Source: Arachis hypogaea
Taxonomy: Eukaryota > Streptophyta > Magnoliopsida > Fabales > Fabaceae
Reading direction: 5' to 3'
Length of the DNA stretch: 64,000 nt
NCBI RefSeq assembly: GCF_003086295.3
Contig: NC_092038.1
Span: 101,401,837-101,465,836 of the forward strand
The position numbers and the translations under genes are program-made. How positions within the stretch are numbered: position 1 is the stretch's first letter; each line of letters starts with the position of its first letter. Shown here piece after piece: positions 21,447 to 32,800 of this stretch. Under the pieces are notes generated by a model that was not told where the DNA came from, searched no databases, and saw only the letters and a program-made list of their open reading frames with translations.

Positions 21447-22420
21447 ATGTCAAAGCTCTCTCATCTTGAATTCAATGCTCTTGATATATCTCGAAACAAT
21501 TATTTATCATGGATACTAGATGCTGAAATCCATCTTGATTCAATGGATCTTGGAGATACCATTAAGGCTGAAAATAATGCATCCCAGAAGGATAAAGCTA
21601 AAGCCATGATTTCCTTCGTCGTCATCTTGACGAAGGATTGAAAAATGAATATCTTACATTAAAAGATCCTACAGATCTTTGGAAAGACCTTGAAGAAAGG
21701 TATAATCATCAGAAAACGGTGATACTTCCTCAAGCCCGATATGAATGGACGCATTTGCGTTTACAAGATTTTAAATCTATAAATGAATATAATTCTGCAA
21801 TGTTCCGAATCACCTCACGAATGAAATTGTGTGGGGAAAAAATAACTGATCATGATATGTTGGAGAAAACTTTCTCAACCTTCCATGCCTCGAATGTGCT
21901 CCTGCAGCAGCAGTATCGAGAGAAAGGGTTTAAAAAATATTCTGAGTTAATTTCTTGCCTTCTTGTTGCTGAACGCAACAATGAGTTGTTATTGAAAAAT
22001 CATGAAGCGCGCCCAGCTGGCGCTGCCCCATTTCCTGAAGTAAATGTAGCAAATTACCCCAGAAGAGGTAAATGACAAGGTTTTAATAATAAGAAAAATT
22101 ATGGAAGGTAAAAGAATTATGTTCAAAAGAGAGGATCTCACCAGAAGTGGGATAAAGAAAGGAATATCGGGTAGAATAAATCAACAGGGGATAAGTGTTT
22201 CCGTTGTGGTGGAAAGGGCTATTGGTCTCGTACCTATCGTACCCCAAGGCACCTAGTCGATCTTTACCAGGCATCTTTGAAAAAGGACGACAAAGGAAAG
22301 AAAACAAATTTTGTTTCAAATGATGCTAAGAACTCCACCACTCATTATGATGTATCTGATTTCTTTGAGGATCCTGAAGGAAATATTGGTCATTTGATCA
22401 ATGATGGAATAGTTTAATAT
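21447..22420 (+). pseudogene. gag: Copia Gag remnant (UBN2 family)
   Basis: The reading frame starts MSKLSHLEFNALDISRNNYL, shifts at about 21610-21640 through a probable one-base deletion, and resumes as LKNEYLTLKDPTDLWKDLEE, then YSELISCLLVAERNNELLLKN. The zinc knuckle at about 22193-22240 reads CFRCGGKGYWSRTY, where CX2CX4HX4C is expected: both the His and the last Cys are Tyr. Stop codons occur around 22075-22170. The Gag would have packaged the element RNA; it cannot be made now. Confidence 0.85.
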
Positions 22421-22675
22421 GTGGGATTGTGAAGTATCTATGTAAATAAATAATGTAAAGAACTTATTGTTAAGTTTTATTTTCTATGTATTTAAGTTTC
22501 AAATGTGATGTACATAAATAATGAAATATTAATGTTTATGAATTTTGAAATTATTAAATGTGTCAAATTTTAAAATAAAATTTTAGTATATGACATTATT
22601 TTATGTACAGTGTTTCTTAGAAAAATAATTCTGATCAAGTATTCAATTTAACTGTGCATACTACTCATTTTATTA

Positions 22676-24255
22676 TTATTTGTTTTTGAAGAGAATGACA
22701 AGGATATGTAATGAAGATGTATGCCTTACGGATAGTGCAAGTTCGCACACTATTCTCAAAAGTGATATATATTTTACCCATCTTGTGCCAAAAGAGGAAT
22801 ATGTTAATACTATTATTGGCTCAGGCAATGTGATTGAAGGTTCCGGAAGAGCTATAATTTTGTTTCCTGGAGGAACAAAATTTATAATAAATAATGCACT
22901 ATTATCTACCAAGTCTTTGAGGAACTTGTTGAGTTTCAAAGATATTCGCCGAAATGGATATCACGTTGAGACAATGAATGAGGGAAATCATGAGTATTTA
23001 TGTATCACAACTCATGATTCAAATAAGAAAGTTATATTAGAAAAATTACCCTCACTTTCATCTGGGTTGTATTATACCAAGATTAGTGCAATTGAAACAC
23101 ATACCATTGTAAACCAGAAGTTTATTAGCCAAAATGAATTCATAACTTGGCACGATCGATTGGGTCATCCGGGAACAACCATGACGAGGAGAATTATTGA
23201 AAACTCTCATGGACATTCACTAAAGAACCAGAAGATTCTGAAAACTAGTGAATTTTGTTGTGCTGCATGTTCTCAGGGAAAGTTAATTCTAAGGCCATCA
23301 CTAGTAAAGGTTGGATTTGAGTCCCCTGAATTCCTAGAAAGGATTCAAGGTGATATATGTGGACCTATTCATCCACCATGTGGATCTTTTAGATATTTTA
23401 TGGTTCTAATAGACGCATCTTCGAGATGGTCACATGTGTGCTTATTATCTTCTTGCGTTTGCGAGATTACTGGCTCAAATTATTCGATTAAAAGTACAAT
23501 TTCCAGAAAATCCAATCAAAGCAATTTGTCTTGATAATGCTGATGAATTTACTTCCCAAGCTTTTGATGCTTATTGTATGGCTAATGGAATAAGTGTTGA
23601 ACATCCAATAGCTTATGTTCACACACAAAATGGGTTAGCAGAATCACTTATTAAGCGCCTTCAATTAATTGCTAGACCCTTGCTTATGAGAACAAATCTC
23701 CCAACCTCGGTTTGGGGGCATGCTGTTTTACATGCCGCAACACTTATTCGTTTGAGGCCAACGAGTTATCATCAGTTCTCTCCTATGCAATTAGCTTTTG
23801 GCCAGTAGCCAAATGTTTCCCATTTAAGAATATTTGGGTGTGCGATATATGTTCCCATTGCACCACCTAATCGCACCAAAATGGGACCCCAAAGAAAATT
23901 GGAGATATATGTTGGATATGATTCTCCCTCTACAATGAGGTATCTTGAGATACAAACTGGAGATGTATTTAAAGCCCGGTTTGCGGATTGTCATTTTGAT
24001 GAATCAAAATTTCCAACAGTAGGGGGAGAGAATAAGCTTCCTGAAAAGGAACTTAACTGGAATGCATCATCGTTGATGCATTTAGATCCTCGATCAGGAC
24101 AATGTGAACTGGAAGTTCAAAAGATTATACATTTGCAAAGAATAGCAAATGAATTGCCTGATGCATTTTCCGATACAAAGAGGATAACCAAATCTTATAT
24201 ACCAGCGAAAAATGTCCCAATTCGAATTGATGTCCTAGTAGGACAAGTAGCCATT
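22676..24255 (+). pseudogene. pol: Copia protease-integrase remnant
   Basis: Begins in the protease (LTDSASSHTIL, about 22727). The pre-integrase zinc-binding module holds WHDRLGHPGT (about 23148) and CSQGK. The integrase core keeps its first Asp (GDICGPI, about 23350), then a frameshift near 23440, the second Asp (LDNADEF, about 23530) and the Glu (NGLAES, about 23630). A stop follows at 23806, and another frame continues as EIYVGYDSPSTMRYLE. The sequence ends at about 24255, before any reverse transcriptase. The coding capacity is broken by at least two frameshifts. Confidence 0.85.
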
Positions 24256-24344
24256 GAGTGCTCTCTCTATATAAGACAAAGTTCGGTACCATTTCATTAT
24301 AAAGAGAAGAGTTGTTTGAGTGTGTTTCTGATGTGATAGAAGGC
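24256..24344. other. Junction segment after the truncated copia half
   Basis: About 90 bases belonging to neither the copia element nor the following inverted-repeat element as far as I can see. It would be the proximal inversion junction if that reading is right. Confidence 0.4.
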
Positions 24345-25186
24345 AAAGTGGTTCCTGAGATTGACGTTGTGCACTAAAATCGTCTCTGATATTTCAACTG
24401 CACCAATTACGTCCCTAGGATTGAAAAATTGCACCAAATTAGTCCCTGATCCGTTTTCCGTTAACGGCACGTTGACATGGCTTGATGACGTGGACCTTTG
24501 GAGATACATATCACTTCATGGTTAGGCCACGTGTAACGGCATGATGACGTGTCGATTAACGACACATGGCATGCTGATGTGGATAGTTATGTTACGTGTC
24601 ACAATGCTATTTTGCCACGAGTGTCGAGTTATGCCACTTGTCACAATTTTATTTGTCCACATGTCATCCATTATGTCATTATTACATATGGACCAAATTG
24701 GTCCCTTACTTTGCATCAAATGACTCATTTTAGTTTTTGAAATTGAATATGGTGCACTAAATTACTCCCTTCATTAGTTTGTTTTCTTTTTTTTTTAATT
24801 CAAATTTTTTAATATCTTTGAATACACTAATTTTAATTTTATATTTTCACAAGTTATTTAAATATAAGTGCTTTTATAAAATATTTTAAAAATTTTAGTT
24901 TTAATTATATAATTTTTTCTATAATATTTTATTAAAAAAATTATATGAGATATTGATATTAATTTAGTAAAGAGTGTAAGTTAGGAGTATAATAATATTT
25001 TTTAATACAAACTTTTAATATTTAACATCTTAATAAATATTTTAAGAATACTTGATAAGGCACTTGTTAACTAATATAAATTCATTATTCCCATCCGTTT
25101 TAAGAATATTCGATTCCCCATATAATTGACTTCTCACTAACTTAATAAGATAGATTTATATTGTCGATTATAATAATTTCATTTTA

Positions 25187-26307
25187 GGGTTAAATACGAT
25201 TTTAGTCCCTAAGGTAGGGGTCGAAAATTTATTTCGTCCCCTGCCTTCTTTTTTGCTATAAAATGGTTCCAAAGGTTTAACTAAATTTTAAAATCGTCCT
25301 TCGGACGAAAATACCTTTCCCCCTTCTTCCCAAAAGCAACCAAAATCAACAGAAACAGAACAGAAGCCCAAGTTGTACCAGAACCCACCACCACTGTTAT
25401 CATCATGGTCATCATCATCATCATCAGAACTTTCCCAAAATCAATCAAAATTAACAAGAAGCAGAACAAAAGTCTAAACTGAACCAGAACCCACCACCAC
25501 CACCATTATCTTCATGGTTATCAACATCATCATCTGAAGAACAATGGATAATGGAATCATAAGAAAAAATATAAGAAGAAGAAAAACAACAACAATGATA
25601 ACGGAACCATAAGAAGAACAACAAAACTCAGAACCCACCACCACCACCGCCACCCAGAACTCAGAAAATTAGAACTAAAAAAATCAGAACAATCAAAACT
25701 CAGAACCATCAACAAAACTAAAAACTAAAATTCTTCCCTTTTTATTAACAAAACACAGATGTAATTACAATAATAAAAAATCTCCAAATTCATTTTCAAT
25801 TACAAGAACAAAAAATCCATAAATATAATTATCAAAACAAACGACGAGACGAGGTGCGACGGCGAGGAAGAGGTGCGGCGAGACAAGGTGCGACGGAAAG
25901 GAGGAGGTGTGACGAGACGAGAGCGACGGCGAGGCGACGATGACGGCGAGGGTGAGGTCCACCCTCACAGTAAAATCCAGCGGTGAGGAATGAACGAAGA
26001 GGAGCAGGAGTGGCGGCAGTGGCCCTTCCCTTTCCCCTTCCCTTCCTTTCCCCTTCTTCTCCCTGAATCAAAATCCAACTCTCCCTCCAGCTGATATCCT
26101 CCCCCATTTTCCTTAACCCATGTTTCTTTTCTTTTTTTTTAAAATTTTTTTGTTAAGGGTATTTTGGAAATAAAAATTAAAAATTTGGTAAAAAATGACG
26201 ATTTTAAAATTAAGTTAAACTTTTGGGACCATTTTGTAGCGAAAAAAAGTTTGAGGACGAAATAAATTTTCAGCCCCTATCTTAGAGACTAAAATCGTAT
26301 TTAACCC
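25187..26307. mobile_element. Nested MULE-type element, 9-bp TSD
   Basis: GGGTTAAATACGATTTTAGT at the left pairs with ACTAAAATCGTATTTAACCC at the right. TTCATTTTA flanks both sides (25178-25186 and 26308-26316). The interior (25310-26110) is unlike the ends: CCACCACCAC, CATCATCAT and GA-rich segments with a 91-codon minus-strand ORF of basic, low-complexity sequence. It might be captured genic sequence, but I recognise no gene. Confidence 0.82.
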
Positions 26308-26863
26308 TTCATTTTATCTATAACTTAGTTAGGCGGCCTTTTTATATATTATACTATTAATTAATATAAGCACTTATTATGCTTTAACAGTATTAAAACA
26401 AATACAAATAAATACAAGACGCAATAATAAAATTTTAGATTTAACTAACATGTGCTCTAATGATACAAGTTAAAATTATTAATTAAAAAATTCATTATAA
26501 AAAATTATATAATAAAAAATAAAATTAAAATTAGTGTATCAAAAAATATTGAGAGTTTTGTATTTACAAAGAAAAATGAGAACAAGGGACAAATTTGGTG
26601 TACGATATTCAATTTCAAAGATTAAAATGAGTCATCTGATACAAAGTAAGGAGACCAATTTAATGCATATATAACGATGACATAGTGGATGACATGTGGA
26701 CAAATAACACTGTGACACATGGCATAACCATCCACATCAGCATACCATGTGTCGCTGATCAATACGTCATTGTATCGTTACACGTGGCTAAACTATGAGG
26801 TGACACGTGTCACCAAAAATCCACGTCATCAAGTTATGTCAACATGTTATTAACAAAAAATAG

Positions 26864-27763
26864 CATAGTTGTCAGAACCGAACCGGTGATCGAACCGGTC
26901 AAGTTACTGGTTCACTGGTTTACTGGTTCAACCGGTGGGTCACTGGTTGAACCGATAGAACCGGTCGTACGTAAATAAAAAATATAAAATAGTAAAAAAT
27001 TGAATAAAGTGACAATTATGTTCATCCTTAAAATTTTTTACTTCAAATTAATTAGCCCTTGAAAAAAAATAAAATATCAATTTGGTCCTTCAAGATAGTA
27101 AACGATGAACACATTACGTCACTCCATTAATTTTTCATGTGAAATTTAGTGGTGATACTTAGATGTCCCTACTAATTAGTCTTAAGTCGAAATTTTCGAA
27201 GACCTACTAACTCAATACTCTAAAAAAATTTAAAATAAATATCTTTACTAGCATTTTAATATGTAAATGTAAATATTAAAATATTTGATACTTATTTTAA
27301 TAATTCTATAAATTCTAAAGAATTAAAAAAAATTGAGTATAAAACTAAAATTAAATTAAATAAATATAAAATAATTCAGTTGTGTATATATATAATATAT
27401 AGAATAATTAACACATAAATTTGTAGATGAGCACACTAGCTTGCTGGCATTCCTTATCCTTGCATAGCAAGGGAACAAGGGTTCAAAACCCATTGCATGC
27501 ATTTTTGAATATTGGATCCAATATTCAAATGCTGCTGGAGCACCCAAGACTTGCATTTGTTGGGAGCACCATAGGACCGGCCGGTTCATGAATTACATCG
27601 AACCGGCCGGTTTTGACCGGTTTCGTCTGGTTTGTGACGAACCGGCCGGTTTTAGGCGGTTTTCTTCCTTCTTCGGTCCAAAACTAAAACCGAACCGGTT
27701 GGACCATCGGTTCACCGGTTTTCCGGTCGAACCGGCCGGTCCGGTTCGGTTCTTACAACTATG
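26864..27763. mobile_element. Nested hAT-like MITE rich in GAACCGGCCGGTT
   Basis: CATAGTTGTCAGAACCGAACCGG at the left pairs with CCGGTTCGGTTCTTACAACTATG at the right, given here only as its ends. The 8-bp sequence AAAAATAG flanks it (26856-26863 and 27764-27771). The subterminal regions are full of the short palindrome ACCGGCCGGT. No ORF. Confidence 0.78.
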
Positions 27764-28151
27764 AAAAATAGGTTCAGGACTAATATGGTGCAATTTTTTT
27801 AATTTTGCAAATGTAATTGATGTAATTAAAATTTCAGAAACGATTTTAATACACAACGTCAACATCAGAGACCACTTTTAAGAATTTACTCTAAAGATCT
27901 TTTGACTTTCCTTAAAAATCCATTTAAATAAACCCATTTATTTGGGGTGGGTAGTAGAACACAGTATTGACTATCGAGAATATTCTAGAGACAAAAGTGT
28001 GGTGGTAAGGAATCTGGAGGAGCACACAGGAGAGCAGAACAGAGAGCTAGCTAATTGGGAGATTAGTTGAAATTAAGAGTTAAAAGAGGGTGTTAGAGAA
28101 ACAGATATTGGGGCGTGGTAAAACCCTAAAAAGTAAAAACCTAAATCGAGG

Positions 28152-28762
28152 ATGGAATCGGGGAACGGGAAAGGGAAAGAAGCTGTGTGCGGAGAAGAAG
28201 CCCTTCAACTCCTCAATTGCGTCACTGAGACTCCCTTCAACCAAGAAAAATGCCAACACCTCTTGCATTCCTTGCGCCAATGCGTCCTCGCCAAGGTAAC
28301 CAAACCCATTTCTGTTCTTGTCTCTTATAGAGGAGCGTTGTATTTGAATTTGGATGATAGAGCAAGAAGCTTCTTAGGCTTTGCTTTCCCAAAAACCAGT
28401 CCCTTAATCTTGTTCTTTTTTTCCCGGTATTGTTTTCTTAGTGGTGAAGAAGGAAGGAAATTTTGCTAATTTGATCTATCAATTATCCTCCTTTTGGATT
28501 TATTTAAAACTGAAACTTTGAATAAAGGACTGGATTGGCCTTGTTTGATTATGCGCTTTCAAGGTTCTTTATGCCATTGCCCTTATCTTCCAATTCAATA
28601 AAGGAAATATGTTTAAGCATATTTGCACCTTTTTTGTGCTAAAGCCTAACCCTCAATTCTTTTTTGTATTTCTTTTGCTCTCTGCCTCAACAGAAAGTAA
28701 AGAAGTTTTCCTTGGCTGGACAGGATCAGCAGGAAACAAAGCCAAATAGCAAGAAGGCGTAA
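28152..28762 (+). CDS. Small twin-CX9C (CHCH, Cox19-family) protein
   Basis: Two coding exons, 28152-28295 and 28694-28762, with a GT-AG intron in phase 0, give 70 residues. Cysteines at 13 and 23, and at 34 and 44, form two exact C-X9-C motifs, the signature of the coiled-coil-helix-coiled-coil-helix fold. These proteins are oxidised by Mia40/Erv1 in the mitochondrial intermembrane space; several serve cytochrome oxidase assembly. The rest is a short acidic/Gly-Lys N-terminus without a classical presequence, as usual for Mia40 substrates, and a Lys-rich tail (KKVKKF, KPNSKKA). The short ORF is easily missed because the intron follows codon 48. I recall similar Arabidopsis proteins annotated as Cox19 family; the exact partner is unknown. 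Confidence 0.85.
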
Positions 28763-29870
28763 AGCATGTTCTATGTATTGAACTATTTATATTGCTGATC
28801 GCAAGTCTTTTCTTATTTGATACTCTGATTCGCAGGCATTTACCATTTTCCCCTCCACCGTTCTGATGTACAGAAGCTGTTCATTCAAATCTGACTTTCA
28901 TTTATTCACAAATAATTGTTATTTTGCCCACTGTTTGTTTATGGGTGTAAAGTCGAATGAAAGTTATTGTTAACAGCGTGTACCTTGTTTAGCTTAACAT
29001 TCAAAAATCAAAACTTAAGACATCGGAATTTATGACCTGTAGCTATTTCTATCCAACTACCATTAATGAAAGTTATGGCATTCTAATGGGTGGATTTCTG
29101 GCTTTACATGATAACTGAATTCGTCGACGGTTCTACGGATGCTGATATGCAATTTTTTCCTTATTTGATATGTTAGATGTTCTTTCAATTGTTTGAAATT
29201 ATGAACAGAATCACATATATAGAGAGAGAGACTGGATAATTTCTTTTTTTAGTGTAATGTTGCTTAAAGTGCTCCTAACTATTAAAGATTATCTATATCA
29301 AATTTCATCTAAATAAGATATCAACGAGTGATCGAACAATTCATATTGTTTTATATTTGTTTGAATATTTTTCATTGTCGGAAAATGTTATTGAAATACG
29401 TTACTCAAATCAAATGGAAAGTAACTATCACCTGTGTAACCATTGCGTGTATATACACCGAAAAGGATATAAAAATATAAGATGATACTCATGAGATTAA
29501 GAGATTTTGCCAAAACGCAAATGCAACAAAACTTTGTTGGTTTCATGTTGAGGGCCCTAAAACGTTGTTAAAAAAATTATGAATTGATTCTGTTGAAAAG
29601 TCATCCGGAGACGTTAGCACAATAGTTTGAAACCTTGAAAGCCAAAACAAACACACGAATTTGGTGCTTTATGTAGGAGGTAACATTGACATCCTCAGAC
29701 TTACTGGGAAAATAAGAAAGCAATCCCTATTGCAAACTGTTAATGAATCCATTCATACACATAAATTGCTAAGAGAAATATACTAACACTGAGAATAACT
29801 AACGAAGCACTGTCACCTAAAAAATCCACTCTCAATCCTAAATCAAATTTCCTTCCTGTGTGGTTCAAAT
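28763..29870. other. Intergenic, between convergent CHCH and AGP genes
   Basis: 3' regions of the two genes plus AT-rich spacer. A short GA repeat (about 29219-29231) is the only repeat seen; no other gene. Confidence 0.5.
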
Positions 29871-30235
29871 TCATAAGGTGGTGGAAAGATCAGCGGAGTG
29901 GATGAGGTACGTCAGAGCCAGAGCCAGCAACATCAGCACATACGCTATCCCTTGATCTACTGACGAACCTGAAAAGACACCAACACAGACATAAGGAACA
30001 ACAATGCAAGATGTTATTAGATCTGGGATGAAGCGAGATATATCGTAGAAATCCAGATCCAGAAAAACAGAATACGGAGAAAGAGGTGGAAAGATGGGAA
30101 TGTACCGTCGCTGGTAGGGGAAGGAGCAGGGGATGGCGTCTGGGCGTGAACGGAAGCTGGGAAGGAAAGGGCGAAAATGAGAGTGGCGAGCATGGCCAGG
30201 ACTCCGAATCCGAATGAGAGTCTGGGAGACGCCAT
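29871..30235 (-). CDS. Arabinogalactan peptide (AGP16/20/22-like), GPI-anchored
   Basis: Two exons on the minus strand, 30106-30235 and 29871-29968, joined across a GT-AG intron after the first base of a Gly codon, give 75 residues. Residues 1-31 are a clear secretory signal peptide ending SVHA. The mature part starts QTPSPAPSPTSDG, whose Ser-Pro/Ala-Pro repeats are sites for hydroxylation and arabinogalactan addition. A GPI signal follows: small residues (GSSVD), then the hydrophobic tail GIAYVLMLLALALTYLIH. The unusual GIAYVLML-ALTYLIH tail is characteristic of the AGP16/20/22 subgroup. A short extension (SADLSTTL) follows the hydrophobic segment. The product would sit on the outer plasma membrane and cell wall. 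Translating through the intron from the start codon gives a wrong C-terminus. Confidence 0.9.
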
Positions 30236-30450
30236 CTTTGTGAATTCCAAATCCAAAGCTCTCTTCTGTCTCTGGTTCTCTCTGTGTGTTGGACAAGTGC
30301 GGGAGAGAGAGAGAGAGAGAGAGAGTGGGGAAACCAATGAAGGAAGAGAGAGGGACGGCGGAGAGTGGTTTAAAAGGTTGTTACAGTTGTGAGGTTTTGG
30401 CGTGTGCGCGAGAGACAAAAGAGGAGAGAGGCAACCGCCCTATCCGGTAT
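30236..30450 (-). promoter_or_regulatory. 5' UTR/promoter of the AGP gene with a GA/CT repeat
   Basis: A GA repeat (about 30301-30326; CT on the coding strand) lies 65-90 bases upstream of the start codon. CT repeats are frequent in plant 5' UTRs. No clear TATA box was assigned. Confidence 0.5.
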
Positions 30451-31021
30451 CCGTTTTGTGGGTCCACTATGCTCTGTGCTCTGTGCAAGCGCATGTTTTG
30501 AAGAGTGAGCGAGCCTCACGTGAAATGTCATGGAATTGGCTATGACCTAAGGCTAACATTATGAGGTTAGGTTAGGCTTAGCAAGGAATTGGATTCTCCT
30601 CCTCTCTTTCTTTTACAGTCCCAGCAGCCACTCAGTATTTTGGCATCCATCCATGTGCTATGCAGTATGCTCTGTCCTTGTTGCTCCTTATGAAGAATAC
30701 CATACTAATTATATTTTGGTCTCTAACATGGTCTTTAACAGGTTAAACATTTATTGTGTGTTTTAATTTGGCCAAAAATTAATTCATCACAAATCTAAAA
30801 GCGCTTGTTTTATGCAAATAATTTGTCACGTGCACAAGGCAGGATTCAAACATCCAACATTTGCTCAACTGAACAAGTCTCAACCAACACAAATGAATTA
30901 TTTTAAATTTTTAGTTTCAAAATTTTTTATAGTTCTTTTTTTCTATATGAAAAATTTTGGGTATTTTTGGCCTTTTGCTAGAAATAGGCCTATTTAGTAT
31001 AATTACAGGTGGGAGAATACG
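30451..31021. other. Intergenic, nothing recognised
   Basis: Distal promoter of the AGP gene and AT-rich spacer. Confidence 0.45.
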
Positions 31022-31026
31022 GTAGA

Positions 31027-31324
31027 TGATAAAATTATGAAAGAATAGGAAAAGCAAAGAAAAGAACTTTTATTGATTGTTGATTGATTGAATTGTATTG
31101 AAGTGTATTATAAACTATGAGGGTAAAACTAATTATATATAGAGCATTGACCTATGAAAGATAAAAGCAAATAAAGATAAGATAAGAAAAACTAAAGATA
31201 AGATAAAGATAAGATAATAAAGACTAAAATTGTAATTGAGTTTATGTATTATGTTGGGCTGAATTTGTAGGCTACGAGACTTCTTTATTGTTGTCAGGGG
31301 CTAAGGTGGAAAAGTAATTTAATA
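31027..31324 (-). repeat. 3' LTR of the TRIM-like element
   Basis: Matches 32178-32464 with few differences and an extra AAAGATAAGAT unit. Confidence 0.85.
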
Positions 31325-31419
31325 CGCCCCGGCAAACTGGTGGATGGAAGATGTTAATAATCCTTGGATAAGTTCCGATGAAATGGTTGAAAAAAGTGCG
31401 TCTGACGTGGTGACGCGGA

Positions 31420-31735
31420 GGAAGATGCGTGCGACGGAGTTTGAGCTGCCGGCGGCAAAAAGATAAAAGGAGATGTTGTGTTTAAGCAGCGATCTTCAAA
31501 AAATACGTGCGGCAGAGCTTGAGCTGCCGGCGGCAAAAATATAAAAGGAGATGATGTGCTTGAGTAGCGATCTTCAAAAAATGCGTGTGGCGAAGCTTGA
31601 GCTACCAGCGGCAAAAATATAAAAGGAGATGTTGTGCTTGAACAGCGATCTTCAAAAAATGCGTGCGGCGGAGCTTGAGCTGCCGGCGGCAAAAGTAGAA
31701 AAGGAGATGCTGTGCTTGAGCAGTGATCTTTAAAA
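31420..31735 (-). repeat. 78-bp tandem repeat, about four units, in frame
   Basis: GATCTTCAAAAAATRCGTG recurs at 31492, 31569, 31647 and 31725 (as GATCTTTAAAAG); period 77-78. On the minus strand each unit reads about 26 residues including HAFFEDRCSS and SPFIFLPPAAQ. Confidence 0.85.
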
Positions 31736-32107
31736 GAAAAATAAAAAAAATAAGTGCATAGAGCGCAATAAGAGAGGGCGCGTAGAGTGCGATAAGAGAG
31801 GGCACGTAGAGCGCAATAAGAAAGAGGGCGTATAGAGCGCGATAAGAGTGCAGATCGAACTGCTAAAAACTACTAAAACAAATTGCAGACGAAACTCCCG
31901 GAAAAAGGTGCAGATGAAACTGCCGGAAGAAGGTGCAGAGCGGCCATAGTGACTATTCCATGAATGATAGTTGTTTCCTATTAGAATAGGTGTAACCAAG
32001 TCTGATGTTGGATTTTTACTTGGATGGAAGTAATAAGGATTGGTTGAATTTCGAGCTACATTGGAATATTGATTATTTATTGTGGGAGGAGGTTGAAAAA
32101 GAAGCAT
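31730..32107 (-). pseudogene. Copia-type Gag N-terminal fragment in the TRIM-like element
   Basis: The ORF contains NPYYFHPSKNPTSDLVTPIL and GNNYHSWN, the hallmark of the short N-terminal domain of plant copia Gag proteins (Retrotran_gag_3). It then leaves the Gag sequence at HYGRSAPSSGSF and runs into low-complexity text. The remaining Gag, protease, integrase and reverse transcriptase are absent. Not expected to make a working protein. Confidence 0.7.
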
Positions 32108-32164
32108 GATGATTTCTCACCGGAAAGATGATAGCTTGTGTATCCTCTTCAAGGAGGATACCAA

Positions 32165-32177
32165 GGCTCTGATACCA
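32165..32177 (-). other. Primer-binding site of the TRIM-like element
   Basis: The complement reads TGGTATCAGAGCC, complementary to the 3' end of initiator tRNA-Met, abutting the LTR at 32178. Confidence 0.85.
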
Positions 32178-32464
32178 TGATAAAATAGTGAAAGAATAGG
32201 AAAAGCAAAGAAAATAACTTTTATTGATTGTTGATTGATTGAATTGTACTGAAGTGTGTTGTAAACTATGATGGTAAAACTAAATATATATAGAGCATTG
32301 TCCTATGAAAGATAAAAGCAAATAAGGATAAGATAAGAACAACTAAAGATAAGATAATAAAGACTAAAATTGTAATTGAATTTATGTATTTTGTTGGGCT
32401 GAATTTGTGGACCACGAGACTTCTTTATTGTTGCCATGTGCTAAAGTGGAAGAGTAATTTAATA
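32178..32464 (-). repeat. 5' LTR of the TRIM-like element
   Basis: Near-identical to 31027-31324; the primer site abuts its lower end. Confidence 0.85.
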
Positions 32465-32800
32465 GCAGATGGAGTAAATCCAAGATGTAAGAGATGTGTT
32501 GAGTCAGCACGCAAGATGCATGGTCGACATAGATCGGGGCCGACACATGAGGACGTGTTAGACATGTGGCGAGCATCCATGCAACATGCAAAATGCGTGT
32601 TGGACACATGTCCGCTGTTGATTTGATGCGATTTCAATACGTGACCTGCATGGTGGGTGCTCTGCCAATAAAAATCGAAACTTGTTACTATTTTATTTCA
32701 TTACGAAAGAGGTGTTATAGTGTATTGTTAGTGTGATGGAGGGTACTACAAATATAGTGGTGTACCACAACGGTGAGATTATACGAAATACACATGAGGG

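Larger units (their letters stand above)
20951..24255 (+). mobile_element. Ty1-copia element, 5' half (LTR-gag-protease-integrase)
   Basis: A 436-bp LTR is followed by a primer site, Gag, protease and integrase remnants. The element stops abruptly before reverse transcriptase, near VPIRIDVLVGQVA. The missing 3' half of the same family, with a matching LTR, lies at 59785-61711 on the minus strand. ATGAT precedes this LTR and also follows the other half's LTR. See the findings for the inversion reading. Confidence 0.88.
24345..27878. mobile_element. 3.5-kb inverted-repeat element hosting two nested elements
   Basis: AAAGTGGTTCCTGAGATTGA at the left matches the complement of the right end (TCAACATCAGAGACCACTTT), and similarity continues inward for several hundred bases on each side (GCACTAAAATCGTCTCTGA; AAATTAGTCCCTGATCC; GTTGACATGGCTTGATGACG; ACACATGGCATGCTGATGTGG). 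The target duplication is not clear. Two other inverted-repeat elements sit inside (25187-26307, 26864-27763). No transposase is seen. Confidence 0.72.
31027..32464 (-). mobile_element. TRIM-like non-autonomous LTR retrotransposon
   Basis: Two direct repeats of about 290 bases (31027-31324 and 32178-32464) flank 850 bases. The complement of GGCTCTGATACCA at 32165-32177 is TGGTATCAGAGCC, the initiator-Met tRNA primer site, directly next to the right repeat, so the element runs on the minus strand. GTAGA/GCAGA flanks it (one mismatch). The interior encodes only a Gag N-terminus and an in-frame repeat; no pol. Confidence 0.85.

Noticed and set aside
27420..27500. Possible tRNA/SINE-like box (GGTTCAAAACCC at about 27479)
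   Set aside because: Resembles a B-box core, but no A-box at the right distance and no cloverleaf could be drawn by eye.
28152..28469. 105-codon ORF at the CHCH gene
   Set aside because: Reads through the donor at 28296; splicing to 28694 gives the conserved Lys-rich tail.
29871..30296. 141-codon minus-strand ORF continuous through the AGP intron
   Set aside because: It contains the true second exon, but the upstream part is intron and out of frame with the signal peptide; the spliced model explains both ends.
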